The notes under the pieces are model-generated. The model ran no database searches, was not told the origin of the DNA, and saw only the letters and a program-made list of their open reading frames with translations. A DNA stretch of 64,000 nucleotides, from NCBI GenBank assembly GCA_964017145.1, contig OZ024841.1, forward strand, positions 4,640,100 through 4,704,099, written 5' to 3'. This document shows, one piece after another, positions 32,859 through 44,586 of this stretch (positions are counted from its first letter, which is position 1; every line of letters starts with the position of its first letter). A program made the position numbers and the translations under genes. Origin of the DNA: Agrocybe praecox. Its lineage: Eukaryota > Basidiomycota > Agaricomycetes > Agaricales > Agrocybaceae.

Positions 32859-34634
32859 TTAATCCTCATCTTCGTCGTCGACCCTCTCTTCCCCATCGCT
32901 GCCATATCCTACCAATGCATTGGTTAGGGAGCTAGAGTATGCGTTGGTGGGGGTGTTACTAGCGGTGGTTGTGACGGGGTCCGCCACTCCTGCAATTTCA
33001 GGGCTGCCCAAGTCTTGCGAATTTTCAACATCTTCCTGGAGAGAGTGGCTTTGGCCATGGCGTTCCTGGGTCAGGAGAAGTTGCGCCATAGACGCTGTAA
33101 TCCCCTTCGCTTGTGCGGCTTCCTTTCCTGCTGACAGCTCCTGTTCTAATCCCTCCACTCTTGCTCGCAAGCGTGCAATGAGTTCGCCCTGCAAGGATAC
33201 CGTGGTCTTGAGCATAGCAAGCTCGCTATTATTCTGCGTCCAAGATTTTTGCTTGCTCCACCACTCATCCTGTGTCTGACGAAAGCTTGCCTCCATGTTG
33301 TTGATACGATCGACGAGTTCTTGATCTACGACGAGTTAGATTGGCGTTTATTATAACATATTGGGCATGAAAGGAATTACTTACATTTTGTATCCTTTTT
33401 TGCCCCTTCGTCTTCGACATCTTCTTCGACAGGCTTTTCCTTGGTTTTTCCCTTCCCCTTGACGTTGGTAGGAAGGGAATCCATTTTAGACATCACGGTC
33501 AGCTTTTTGGGATCGAGCACGGTGAGGTTTGAATGGTTGGGGATCTTGGGAATCCCAACCCACACACACTTCTGCTTGACGACGTGACACTTATTGCAGA
33601 CAAGCTTCAACCCGCTTTCTCCAATCGTGAGGTTGGGAGGATCGGGAAACTCGAGCGTGCAAGGCACGCCAATTTCCGTGCATCGAACACACTTTTCGGG
33701 GGTGGGTAATTTTAGGAGTTCGTCCACCCGATTGTGCGGGTCGTATTGGATGTGATACTGATGCTTTCTTCTGGGCATGTCATGGGTGGAGGAAGGGACA
33801 TCGTCTTCATGACTGACAGCGAGAGGGGCGGTGGCAGCGGTTTTCCTTTGTTTGTTGCGGGGCTCGACTCGCTTCGAACCCCCAGCATCTTGCTGCTCGA
33901 CTTCTGGCGATTGGTGCTTAGTCTTTTTCCTCTTCTTCCCAGCATCCTCCTCCTCCTCCTCCTCGCCCATTTGATTTCTCCTTTTTCTCTGTTTTCTGGT
34001 CTCCATCTTCTTGTCCTCCGCGTTGTCGTCCTTGGTGGCTTTCCGTTTCTTTAATTTGCGCTGCGCTGCTGGGTTCGTTTCCGCCGTTATCGCCGTTATC
34101 GCCGTTATCGCCGTTTCTGTGTCGAATGTTTCGTGCGCTTCTGCCAACGCTGCTTGTCCCATCGGTGCTGTTTCCGATTCCTTTTCAAACGACTGGCTCT
34201 GCTCGATAGGGTGCTCGGCAACGCCTGCACTCGAGCGAGATGGAAGGTTGGAATTCGAAGGTGCAGGAGCGGTTGCTTGCTTTTCACGGTACGTCTGGAC
34301 TTGTTTTCCAAGAACAGACTCCAATTCTGCAAGTTCAGCAGGGGAGCGGGCAGTGGAGCCGGTTTTGTAAGACAGAAGCAATGCCCAGATGAGACCCTCT
34401 TGATTGAGGATTGGCCCCAAGTGAGGGTCATTCTGATGCTTTGAAAAGACACGCTATGCATGAAAAGTGGTAAGTTTTTGGTTTGACATGATCCTCTGAA
34501 AATTGACTCACCATTTCTTGGTAAACCCCTGGCATGCAACTGGTTAGAGTACGGGTGTCGGCGGCTGTCATGATGCGTTTTTTCAGGGACATAATCACAG
34601 CAGTCACTGATTCGGGTGTAGGGGTGGATGCCAT
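32859..34634 (-). CDS. Cysteine-cluster (Zn-binding type) protein with C-terminal coiled coil
   Basis: Three exons (34,634-34,512; 34,453-33,385; 33,325-32,859) join in frame to 552 residues; introns 58 and 59 nt with GTGAGT and GTAAGT donors. Residues 1-110 are mostly helical. Residues 150-270 are Lys/Arg/Glu rich with likely nuclear-localisation runs (KKRKKTK, RRKHQ). Then comes a cluster CVRCTEIGVPC, 21 residues, CNKCHVVKQKC: six Cys in a C-x2-C-x6-C pattern followed by a second C-x2-C-x6-C set, resembling a fungal zinc-cluster but with a long insert. The last exon is a predicted coiled coil followed by an acidic end. A DNA-linked role is plausible, not shown. A 9-bp GCCGTTATC repeat, also found between genes here, lies in frame and codes TAITAITAIT. 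It shares a 234-bp divergent promoter with the gene at 34,869. Confidence 0.65.
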
Positions 34635-34751
34635 TGGTAGAGGAAAAGGTGAGCGTATACGTACTGCTGAGCGGAAAGAAAAACGATTTCCAGACATTTG
34701 TCAAATAAAATTTAGCGCAACACGCAAGCAGCCACGTGCTAATTGATGGAT

Positions 34752-34789
34752 GATCGCCGATATTGCCGATTTCGCCGAAATAGGCGATC
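34752..34789. promoter_or_regulatory. Inverted repeat in a divergent promoter
   Basis: GATCGCC (34,752-34,758) pairs with GGCGATC (34,783-34,789). The 24-nt interior contains further GCCGAT/CGCCGAA words related to the 9-bp tracts. It lies in the 234-bp gap between start codons of two divergent genes, so it may be an operator; that is inference from position. Confidence 0.4.
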
Positions 34790-34868
34790 TGGTGTACAAC
34801 ATGCTGTAAGCGCAAATCTTGTTTGTCCTTTCCTTCCTGCTCACACGAACTTCTATCCGCCTGCTCCG

Positions 34869-35595
34869 ATGGCTCCCAAGAGTACCAAAGGGAAAACACC
34901 CAAAAACGCGAAACGTTCGGACACCGGTCCATCAACGTCAACGTCAATGCCTGGACCAGAAAAACAAACCAATCCATCCGGCAAAAAAGTCGCGAAGGTG
35001 CCAGAAGGATTTATTGAGCAAAGAGTACAGCTCGGTGATCACCAATGGCATGATAGCATCATGATGCCCAAAGAATTCATCGAGATGTATAAATTTCGAC
35101 GAGGAGCACTGGCCAAGAAGGAATTGTTGAGCGTCGCAAAACAGCCTCATGGTGTAAATCAATTTTTTTTGCTTCCACAAATCATTAGGCGTCACTGATC
35201 ATTTTATTTCCGTCACCAGACTGGAATTTGCGCGGATGACAACGATTTGCTTCCCGAGGAGGAAATCAACCTTACATATCCACCAGACCCTGTAGGTCAA
35301 TCATCAAAAAAATGCAATAACTTTACTCATGGCGTCGTTATAGGATCTTAGTCGCCATGAACGTCTCAGCCACCATGCTGAGGTTCTTGCCTTGCAAGAA
35401 CGGTTGGGTATCTCATACAAGGATGCGGCTCATCGCTTATACTTCACGGAAGTCGAACGTCGGGAGGAAATGCGCAATACGTTATTGCTTGTCGAAGATC
35501 TTACTGCCCATGTAGACCTGGCGCTCAGCCTTTACCCAAGCGGCTCATCTGGTACCCAGGAAGACGAAACAATGGAGGATGTGGACGAAATATGA
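34869..35595 (+). CDS. Small unknown protein, divergent partner of the cysteine-cluster gene
   Basis: Three exons (34,869-35,153; 35,220-35,291; 35,344-35,595) join in frame to 202 residues. The first intron is 66 nt (GTAAAT donor, CAG acceptor), the second 52 nt. The N-terminus is Lys/Ser/Pro rich and basic. The middle reads IEQRVQLGDHQWHDSIMMPK and the C-terminus is a Glu-rich helix ending in an acidic tail (EDETMEDVDEI). No family recognised. Start is the first ATG after a TATA-poor promoter. A basic head with an acidic tail would suit a chromatin-associated protein, but that is speculation. Confidence 0.6.
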
Positions 35596-36022
35596 TATTG
35601 CTTTTATTTTTCAGCTACAATGAATCTGATATGTTTTTGCCTGTTGTCAATTTGCCGTTGATATGTATTCAGGCGTTAATGATGAGAATAAATCAAAAAA
35701 AGAGAAGTTCAGAAAGAGATGAATATGAGTAGGGCGGACCATCGTCGTCGGTCAAAACAGATACGGAGGCATAGTTTAGCCGTCCTCGTCGGTAAGGACA
35801 GAATAGAGAAACACCTACACCAGTGAACGTAGAACTACGTGGTAGGGGCAATATTTGATGAGTCGCCGTTACCGCCGTTACCGCCGCTCCTGGAAATTGT
35901 GCCTTGCTCGTTCGGGACAGTATTCAATGTCACGCCGCTACTCCTCAAATTTGTGCAGCAGTCTTTCAAGAGGTGAATTTTTTTACATTGAAGCACTACA
36001 TATGCGGGGAATAATACAAATT
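35596..36022. repeat. Intergenic with isolated hairpin cores and a 9-bp tract
   Basis: At 35,736-35,760 (GGACCATCGTCGTCGGTC) and 35,781-35,802 (CCGTCCTCGTCGGTAAGGAC) are two lone relatives of the array hairpin. At 35,862-35,887 lies GTCGCCGTTACCGCCGTTAC, a 9-bp tract. No gene. Confidence 0.55.
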
Positions 36023-38678
36023 TTAATTTCCTTGCCACTCAGGTGTGGAGCGTACCAGGATACGAGGACACGCTTGTTGGCCAGACGTCGGGGTGTATAG
36101 ATCAGGTTTACTCTTGTCCCACTTTGTCCACCATATCCTATCAGATCGCGCATGAGGCACCCAGAAAAATTTGTCGAACCGCCTCTTGAGTTCGCGTCTG
36201 ATCCTCTCCTGTGTTGCTTTCTCGGGTACCAAGTCCAAAAACTGACCCCACGCGATGTAGTAGCGGCAACTGCCATAGTTTTGAGCGCCGTATTTGATGT
36301 TGCCTTTGGCAGGCCAAAGGTGATTGAACGCGTTTTGGAATTCCTCATGAGTCCCGATTTTCCATTGGCATCGTATAAAATATGCCGAAAGGCACTTGTT
36401 CTGGTATGTTGTTTCGTCGACCTCCAGTTGTTGTGGTGGGGGGAGGATGCAATATGAGGATTGCCCCGCGGAACCTATGTTAGGTGCCTTTGCCGTGAGA
36501 TCAAGCAGGAATTGCTTCCAAATGGTCGTCAGTTCATTGTCAATATTCTTTGGAAGATTGTCGTTCAGCAATCGATTATCGTGGTCTTCATCGTGGTCTT
36601 CATCGTCGGAGGGTACGTCATTTGGCGGATTGACGAGCTCGTAGCCTTGCCCTTGAAGGTGGAAAATGGCCTCGTCGTCGTCAGCTGGAATGTAAGCTGC
36701 CGTCCTGCGGGTTTTGTTCTTAACTCGATCTGGATTTGCAGGCAAGACCATGTCGTTACTATACATAGTTGCCTCAACATCGGCGCGATCTTTGCCAAAA
36801 ATAAACTTGAACGTTTGATCCTTGATGGTGAGGGGGTATCCACGGAATCTAGGACAAGGATAGTCGGGGCCATTCCTTATCTCGCGAAGAAAGACCAGCC
36901 CTCGAATGATTGCAGGGACCGTATCTGCCCGTGGAGGTACGTTCCGGGGGGCATCTGAGTCGTCTGACTCCCCTGACTGGCTATCTGGATCTGACTCGCT
37001 TCCAGAATGTGCCGGGCGTTCACGAGTGGATACTAAGAAAGGTAGAACGTCGAGGTCAGCACCGACTCTATTGATATGAGGGAGTATCGCGCTGAGAAGA
37101 TCACGGCTCGATGGTCCGAGATCGGGAGTGGAATGGAGAGAATTAAGAAACCAAGGTGCTGAAGCTGCAAGAAGGAGAGCCTCGTTTCGGTAGCGGAACC
37201 TAGTAGGAGCCTGTTCCATCTTATCAAGTACGTATTGGAACGCCAATGCCCGGAAGGCTTTCAATCCCCTATGATGTATTAGAAACAAAGTACGAGGCAG
37301 ACATTTGGAATACTTACCACCAGGAATTTTTTGTGACAGACACAAGAGAGCGTTCAAATAAATCCCCGTCAACCGTCATGAAAGGTTTGGCGAAGTGTTC
37401 AATAGATATGCGTACTTCTGCACGAGCGTTGGATTGCATGACCTGGCTAGACGTAGAGTAAAGGTCGTAAAGGGCTGTGATGTAGTCGACGGCCTTCTTA
37501 TCGAGGACGTCCTTCCCGGTGAGGAATTTAGCGTGATGGAATTGATCCTTGCGCGCAGTGGCTGCCTTGTCCGTAAGGTAGAGTTGAAAATAACGAGCTT
37601 TCATGTTACCTGCACTTCTAGCCCCTGGTGTGATTCGACATCCGGACAGCCCAGGCATATGAGCGGTCATGTCACGGGTATATTTGCTACTGGAAACGCG
37701 GGTGACCTTGTCGGCTTGGACTTCAGAAAGGCCAAGAACATTTTTGACGATATGAGGGTGAGCGTCGGTCCTCCACGCCAGACAGTCTGATGCACGGGAC
37801 GACACTTGAAGGCCGACGTCTATCCACCACAGACCCAGATCCATGACGTCGTCGTAATCGAGCTTACAGTCGTCCAAAAACCTGCGGAACCCTATTTCAG
37901 CTGCGTGAGGGGCGAGAGAGTGGGTTGTACTATTTTTTGTACCACGAATCTGGTGCAAAAATACGATACCATTACCCCATGGTACCTCATTCAGAGCCAG
38001 CTCATAGCGAATTCTATCTCCTAATCGTGGTACCAGGTGTTCCGGAAACTCCTTAGTCTGAAGAGCCAGGCGGCCGTTGACACCTCTCGCACGGAAGAGT
38101 TCTGCGTCCACCGTGGCTGGCCATTCTGACCGATGTCCCATGAGAAATCGGACGGCAGGGTAAAGACCCTTTTCGTAAAAAGTTGTCAAATCTTCTTTAC
38201 TGAGCGAATTGTTTCCGGTTTCGTTATAAAGGCCGGGTATGAGTACGCGCAGAAGCGAGTGTATCGTCCATTTTCCGAGGCATATATTAGGGATTTTGTG
38301 GATCGGGACAGTGTTAGTGCCCTGAGTTGGATATGTTAGCGCTACAAGAAAGATATCGCGATATTTTTGACATACCCAGCTATATGTAATGTGGACGTTT
38401 TTTCTAAGGACATCTTCTGTCTTCCCAACAACGTACAATGTGAGGGCAGCTCTGACATGAATGTCGGAGGCGATTCCGAGGAGTGAATCATAGTCTCGTG
38501 TGTAGTGAAGATCGCCTGGATTGGTAAGGCGGTTGAGTAAGGGATCCAGTACAGCAGAGCGACCATCATTGAGTAGGCCGCAGAGTGCGAATTGAATAAA
38601 TTCTTCTTTCATTGGTAGCAGGTCGTAACATTGCTGGACAAACATAGCGATGTCGTAGACTCGCAATGGGGGGTCCAT
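36023..38678 (-). CDS. Unknown 868-residue protein
   Basis: Two exons (38,678-37,318; 37,268-36,023) join in frame through a 49-nt intron (donor GTAAGT, acceptor ATAG), giving 868 residues. Start is MDPPLRVYDIAMFVQQCYDL. No transmembrane run or signal peptide is evident. The first half is globular and Leu/Arg rich; near residue 570 there is an acidic Ser/Asp linker (GSESDPDSQSGESDDSD), and a second acidic run (DDEDHDEDHDN) comes near 690. The C-terminal third has many Trp and Tyr (WWTKWDK, YYIAWGQFLDL). I recognise no family; transposase, integrase or helicase motifs are not visible. The intact frame suggests recent function. It is transcribed away from the SNF2 gene, with 1.46 kb between start codons. 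Confidence 0.65.
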
Positions 38679-40143
38679 CTTTGGTTGGTTGGTTGGTTAG
38701 GGTATTTAGTTACTCAGTTACTCAGTTACTCAGTTATCTGAGAGTTTCGAATGTGTACAAGGACGAGGACGAGGGTGAGGGTGAGGGTATTGTGTTAGCG
38801 AATTGTTGTGCCAAAAATCGGGAGGTTGTGGAACGACGGCATCGGAAAAACACCAGAGGCTATAAGTAAATATAACTTAACTTAGGGTTGCAGACTTGGT
38901 GGCGGTGGCTACTCGAGCGAGCATCGCTTGGAAAAAGAAAAGATTAAGGGAGCAGGAGGGCGAATCCGTCGGGTTCTTCAGAAAAAAACGGGGTGGACAT
39001 GAACCGCATAGAATGGTGGCCAATCGGATCTTGCATATGATCAATGCCAGTACGTGAAATGTGATAAATAATACGAAATGAAGTTCTAGAAAAAACAGAC
39101 GGATATGGGATTACAGGGATTGTCGTGAGCCAACGATGGGACCATGAGTTTCAGGGTCATTCAGAGCTTGATAAATGGCGACTGGTGAAAATTACTTGGA
39201 ATGGGACCGGATCCAGTGAGATCTTGTGTATAAGCGAACTAGTACGCAAGATGGGGAATGCCAATGAAAAACGAAAGAATATAAATTTTCAGAGAAATCC
39301 TGTGTATAAGCGAACTAGTACGCAGAATAAAGGATGCCATTGGAGAAAAGGAATTACATATCCGTCGGATTCTGGCGTATAGGCGAGCTAGTACGAAGGA
39401 TAGAGAATGGAAGACGATAAAAAAGAGAATGGACTGTGGAGAAAGAGAATGGAAGACGATGAAGAAGTTCAAGTCAGAAAACGGACTTGTCGAAATTCGT
39501 AAAGTGCGCACGGCACGTGCCTTCGACAAACAAATACAAAGCCTGTGCACTGTGGCTTTGATTCGACTGGTCACTTGTGTTTCTCACTCTTCACTCCCTC
39601 CTGCTGGGTAGGTGTACGCACCTACCTAGTATTCCCTTTGGTTCTCAGGTAGGTGTACGCACCTATCTGAGAGTCCCAACTTGCATCGTTTTCTTCCAAC
39701 ATGTTTGTTCCCTTACTTGGCTCTACTGCCGAACCCTAACCGCTTGTTTCCATCCCGAGTGTTATTCTCAACGTAAAGGATTCAAATGGTCCACGCTAGC
39801 GAAAACGAGACAAAGAACTGACCCAATTGTGGCGTCAAAACTTGGCCAACTGATCAGAATCGCACCCTTATTCCCCAAGAACTTCAATCCATGACGACGT
39901 ATCATGCCCACATCCCATGATTCATGGACGTTTTTCCATGCTCCATTGTCCGATTTTCTCGCTGTCGCCACCTATGATTCTTACCGATCGCTCCAGTTCC
40001 AAACCCCTCGTTTTTATGACCCAGCCAGGAAACGCTGACGAACTCACCAATCTTTGCTTTCTATATAAGCATGGCTAACCTAAGGAAACGCCCTTTCACT
40101 CACGCCCTTCCTCCCTTTTCCCTTCTTCGATTTGGCTGGCCAA
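38679..40143. promoter_or_regulatory. Divergent intergenic region with short repeats and a palindrome pair
   Basis: It contains GGTTGGTTGGTTGGTTAGGG (38,683-38,702), three copies of ACTCAGTT (38,711-38,740), and a repeat of about 70 bp, GTGTATAAGCGAACTAGTACG, at 39,228 and 39,302 with a weaker third copy at 39,372. At 39,607-39,626 and 39,644-39,671 lie two long palindromes (GGTAGGTG-TACG-CACCTACC, and 12-bp arms CTCAGGTAGGTG/CACCTATCTGAG with one mismatch), the same motif family as the subtelomeric blocks. They sit about 500 bp upstream of the SNF2 gene. Confidence 0.5.
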
Positions 40144-43100
40144 ATGCCGAGTCATACCTCACACAGCGCTCTCGTGGCCCTTTTTTCACATGACGAAACC
40201 CCTTGGAAATCTGCTTTATGGAAAGAAATTACCGGTGTCCACCATGGCTTGTTCCCGCAGGACGACGCTCTTCTCCCTGCTGGCTGGACTCGCGATGACG
40301 CGAATAACGTCGCCTGTTACTTCTCTCAATACAACAACCTCGTCAGCGAAGACGCGAAGATTAAGTTTGCATCAGCGCGCCAAAGTGGTGCTGCTGCAGT
40401 CCCTGGTCGTCAATTCTGGCGTAACTGGATCACTACCAACTGGCAGAAGTGGAACATACACGGGCGTATTACGGAAGTTCTCATCGAATTCGGCGTCCAT
40501 CCGTTCACCATCTATAGCATGTATCCTACTGCCAGCAAATCAGTGCGTTTCTAACCTTTCTTCTCTAACATGATGTTTCTGACTTCGCGATTTTAAGGTT
40601 GCCAACAGTTACATTCCCTTTGTTTTGGATGAGGTTTGGTTGGTCTTATTCGGCGACGAAGCTTTGGACAGCATGCACCACGTTCCTTTTCCGTTTCGTG
40701 TTCACCTTCAGGCAATCGTCCAACAAACTTGGTACTCCCTTGTGAAACAACTTTCACGCTCCAAACAAAAGCTCGCCGGACTTGACGCGTCTACCAGAAC
40801 TGCCTTCGCAGGTATGACCTTTTGTTCTTTTATTTATTTCTCGTTTCTAATGAGGGTTAAATGCAGAGCTTGATCGCGACTGTTTGACAAAAGCGAAGAT
40901 TGATGCCGTTATTCGAAGCGTTCATCGCTGGAAAACCCTTGCTGCTTTGCACAACAACATAGATGTGGAAGAGTCCATTACGCAAATGATGGAGGAGCTC
41001 GACTCGCTGATGGTGGGCCTGGGCGCTAAGATGAAAGTCAGCACGAAACCGAAGTCGAAGAGGAAACGTGTGTCATTATTCTATTATTTTTACTTTATCG
41101 CTGAACCTCGTTCAAAAGGGCTGTGTAATGTGAAACAAGAAGCCCTGCAGCTGCTTGCCAGTCAAGAAGACCTGGCCGAAATTTTCAATTTATATAATGA
41201 TTTCTTCGTCGACAACGAAGACGATGATAGTTACGAACCTATCATTGATCCTCGGCCTATTCTCCCCTCTCCTTTTGCCGAAAATGGAGATTCAGGCGTA
41301 GAACTCGAAGCATCTATGAGTTCCAAGCAATTGGGACACGATCTTGGATGGAAACGCGGAATTCCTATCATATTCAACAAACTGCGTCACATTGGCGGCT
41401 TGAATCCTTGGGAACAGTCGACGCAACATATCTTCAATGAAGAAGATCCTGAGCAACGGGACTCAGACCTTGTTCCCTTGTCGCTGCACTGGCATCAATT
41501 GGCTGGCATTCATGCCATCATTCGCAAGTCCTTTTCTGCAGAGGCCTGTCAGCAAGCGCTTGGTGTTCTCTTGGCCGATGAAGTTGGGCTTGGGAAGACG
41601 TATCAAATTGCCACTACAATCGGATTTTTGGTGGATGTTGTGCATCGGCAACAAAATAAATTGCCACTACCGCCTATAATCAGTAAGTTGGTCTGTTTCT
41701 GAAAATTTTCAGCATGTTCTGACTGTCCGTAAAGAAAGCAGACCTTTCCTGGGGGGTGATTCAGTCTTACCGGCCCTTCCTCATCTTATAGTTGTACCTG
41801 GCACTCTTCTTGGCCAATGGCAGTCAGAGCTCAAAGCTCTATTCAAGCCGGGTACTATTGACATCTTTACCTATTCTTCTGGCAAAGGCGCCAGCGATAC
41901 CTTCTGGACTCCTTTCAATGCGTCGCTTCATTCCACAAATAGAATTATCCTGGCGCCACACTCGGTGTGTGGATTTCTTTTCAGCACTCTCGTAGTATTT
42001 CTAATAGGATTGTGTTTCATAGGCGATCCGCACAGATTATGGGAAGCTCTTTCGGAAGCCCCCACGCATGACAGGTGGAAAATTGCCCTGGACAGAACGT
42101 CCGAAGTCGGCCGATCATGACACCCAGCTGCCGACTACGATCTACTCATTGAGATTCCTCTCTATCACCATCGATGAGGCCCATGAATTCAGGAATCTCA
42201 ACAAGCATGCTGCTGCTCTCGCCTTGGTAGAACTTGGTGCTCTCCGAGTTGTTGCGACTGCGACCCCCCTTCTGACCTCCAACCAGGTATAGCATTATTA
42301 TTGTACCGTCTAACTATAAAAACTGACATGCTGCCTTAGGATAGCTCTGCCATGGGTCGCCTTTGTGGAATTCCACAGTTTTTGAGCAAAGAAGCATATG
42401 CACAAGAAAAGCTCGACAACGCAAGTCTCCGAAAGGCCAGGAAAGATTTGAAGGAAATCATGGCTGACATGGCAGAGCTAGATGGCTGGGACGTCAACGA
42501 CATCGAAAATGGAAGTATCGACGATAATCCGTTGAAACTTTGTCAAATCGAAATCTCACAGCGTCATCAGCAACAATTTGGTGACCAAATTATCCGACGC
42601 ACAATTACCAGCCGTGATTACGCCGACAGACCCATTCTTCCTTTGCCGCCATGTATCAATATCTTAGGCATTGTCAAGTTAACCGAGCGTGAAAGTGCTA
42701 TGATTACTAAGCTATCTGATGAGGTAGTTGACGAGTACGTGCTTTCCTATCTTATCGATGCCCGCAGCTAATACACTTGAAATAGAGTTTCTTTTGCTAA
42801 CAGCGCAAAGAAGATAACATCAAAAACGTTTTACATTGAGTACAGGATAGCTGTCGGCTACGCTAGGAAATCAAGGAAAACCCGTATACCTCGCTTCACG
42901 AACATGCAGAAATGGGAGCGTCTTAAATCAACGAAAATAGATGTCACGGTGCAAGTCATCAAGCATACCCTTTCCTCGGATCTTGCTCCTCCGGTGGACT
43001 TTGTTGATGGCTACCCTGTGTTCCCAGAAGTTCCACCTTTAGCGCCAGGTGAAATACCCATTAAGAAAGTGGTGGTTTATCAGGACTTTGTTTCTCTTGC

Positions 43101-44553
43101 GATTGTTCTTCAAGATGTGAGCGTCCCTTATTTCATTTTTTCCATTGTTATTAACGATCACTTTATCTATCAGGTACTACAACTCTATGGGATATCATCC
43201 CTATATATATCTGGCCATGATAGTTACGCAAAACGTTCAAAAATCATCCAGAAATTTAACAAGGATCCTACCCAACGTGTCCTGGTCTTTTCGCGTGTTG
43301 GTGCAGTGGGCCTCAACCTTGCGGCTGCTAATACTATTATTTTTCTCGTGCGTACAGTCGCTCACTTTTTAATGCAGTTTCTAACTGTTGTGATAACATA
43401 AATAGGATCAGCCTTGGAGTGCCCAAGATGAGCGGCAGATACGAGGCAGAGTTCATCGCCAACCTCAGGAACACACGGTCTATTCCTATCACATTCTCGC
43501 ACAAGACACCGCTGATGTCATTCTTTGTGCTCAAGCTCGTGCCAAAAAGGATATGATGGAGGCATTTCTTTCTGAGGCAAAGGGTCAACGTGAGTTACTA
43601 ATTAGGTCCTATCTTTATATGTACTGAATTTGGCTATCAGAGTTACACGCCCTGCTTTCAGGGAAGGTGATCTATGGCAACGACGACAACGAAGATGACA
43701 ACGACGACAACGAAGCATATTGCCCAGACGGAGATGATGAGGCGACCCAGGAGCCGAAAAAGCCCAAGAACCCGAAGAAATCTAAATCCAAATCTAAGAC
43801 CAAAACCAAAACAAAGGATACTGGTGACCACCAAGCCGATGCACAGACCAACAACCAAGAGCGGAAAGGCATGGGTGTTGTCAAACAATCTGCCACAGCC
43901 TCCGCTGCCACCGACAACAGGACGAGAAGTGTCAAGCAACCCACTGCTCCTGCTGACGGCGACGGCGACAACAAACGAGCACCATTGCCTCCCCACAAGG
44001 TTCCACAAGGTCTGCCGAGGACGAGCCATGCCAAACAACCCATTGGCGACGATGATGACGACGAAGAAGAAGAACGAGCGCCATTCCCTCCTCGCTCAGC
44101 TCCACAAGGTCTGCCGAGGACGAGCAATGTCAGACAATCCGCCGCCGACATGACCAAAAATGCTAGAAAACACGTCAGCAGCGACGACGACGACGACGAC
44201 GAAGACGAAGAAGAAGAAGAAGAACGCTCGGCTCCGCGAAGTCTGCCAAGGACGGGCAATGTCAGACAATCCGCTGCTGACATGACCAAAAATGTCAAAA
44301 CACCCTTCAGCAGCAATGACGACGACGACGACGACGACGAAGAAGAAGAACGCTCGGTTCCGCGAAGTCTACCGAGGACGGGCAATGTCAGACAATCCGC
44401 CGCCGACATGACCAAAAATGCTAGAAAGCACATCAGCAGTGACGACGACGAAGAAGAAGAACGCTCGGCTCCGCGAAGTCTGCCAAGGACGGGCAATGTC
44501 AGACAATCCGCTGCTGACATGACCAAAAATGTCAAAACACCCTTCAGCAGCAA

Positions 44554-44586
<33 letters not shown>

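Noticed and set aside
36023..38678. DNA transposase
   Set aside because: No DDE-like triad, zinc-BED or terminal inverted repeats could be recognised; called unknown instead.
38683..38702. Interstitial telomere (GGTTGGTTGGTTGGTTAGGG)
   Set aside because: Only one TTAGGG word; a GGTT microsatellite explains it.
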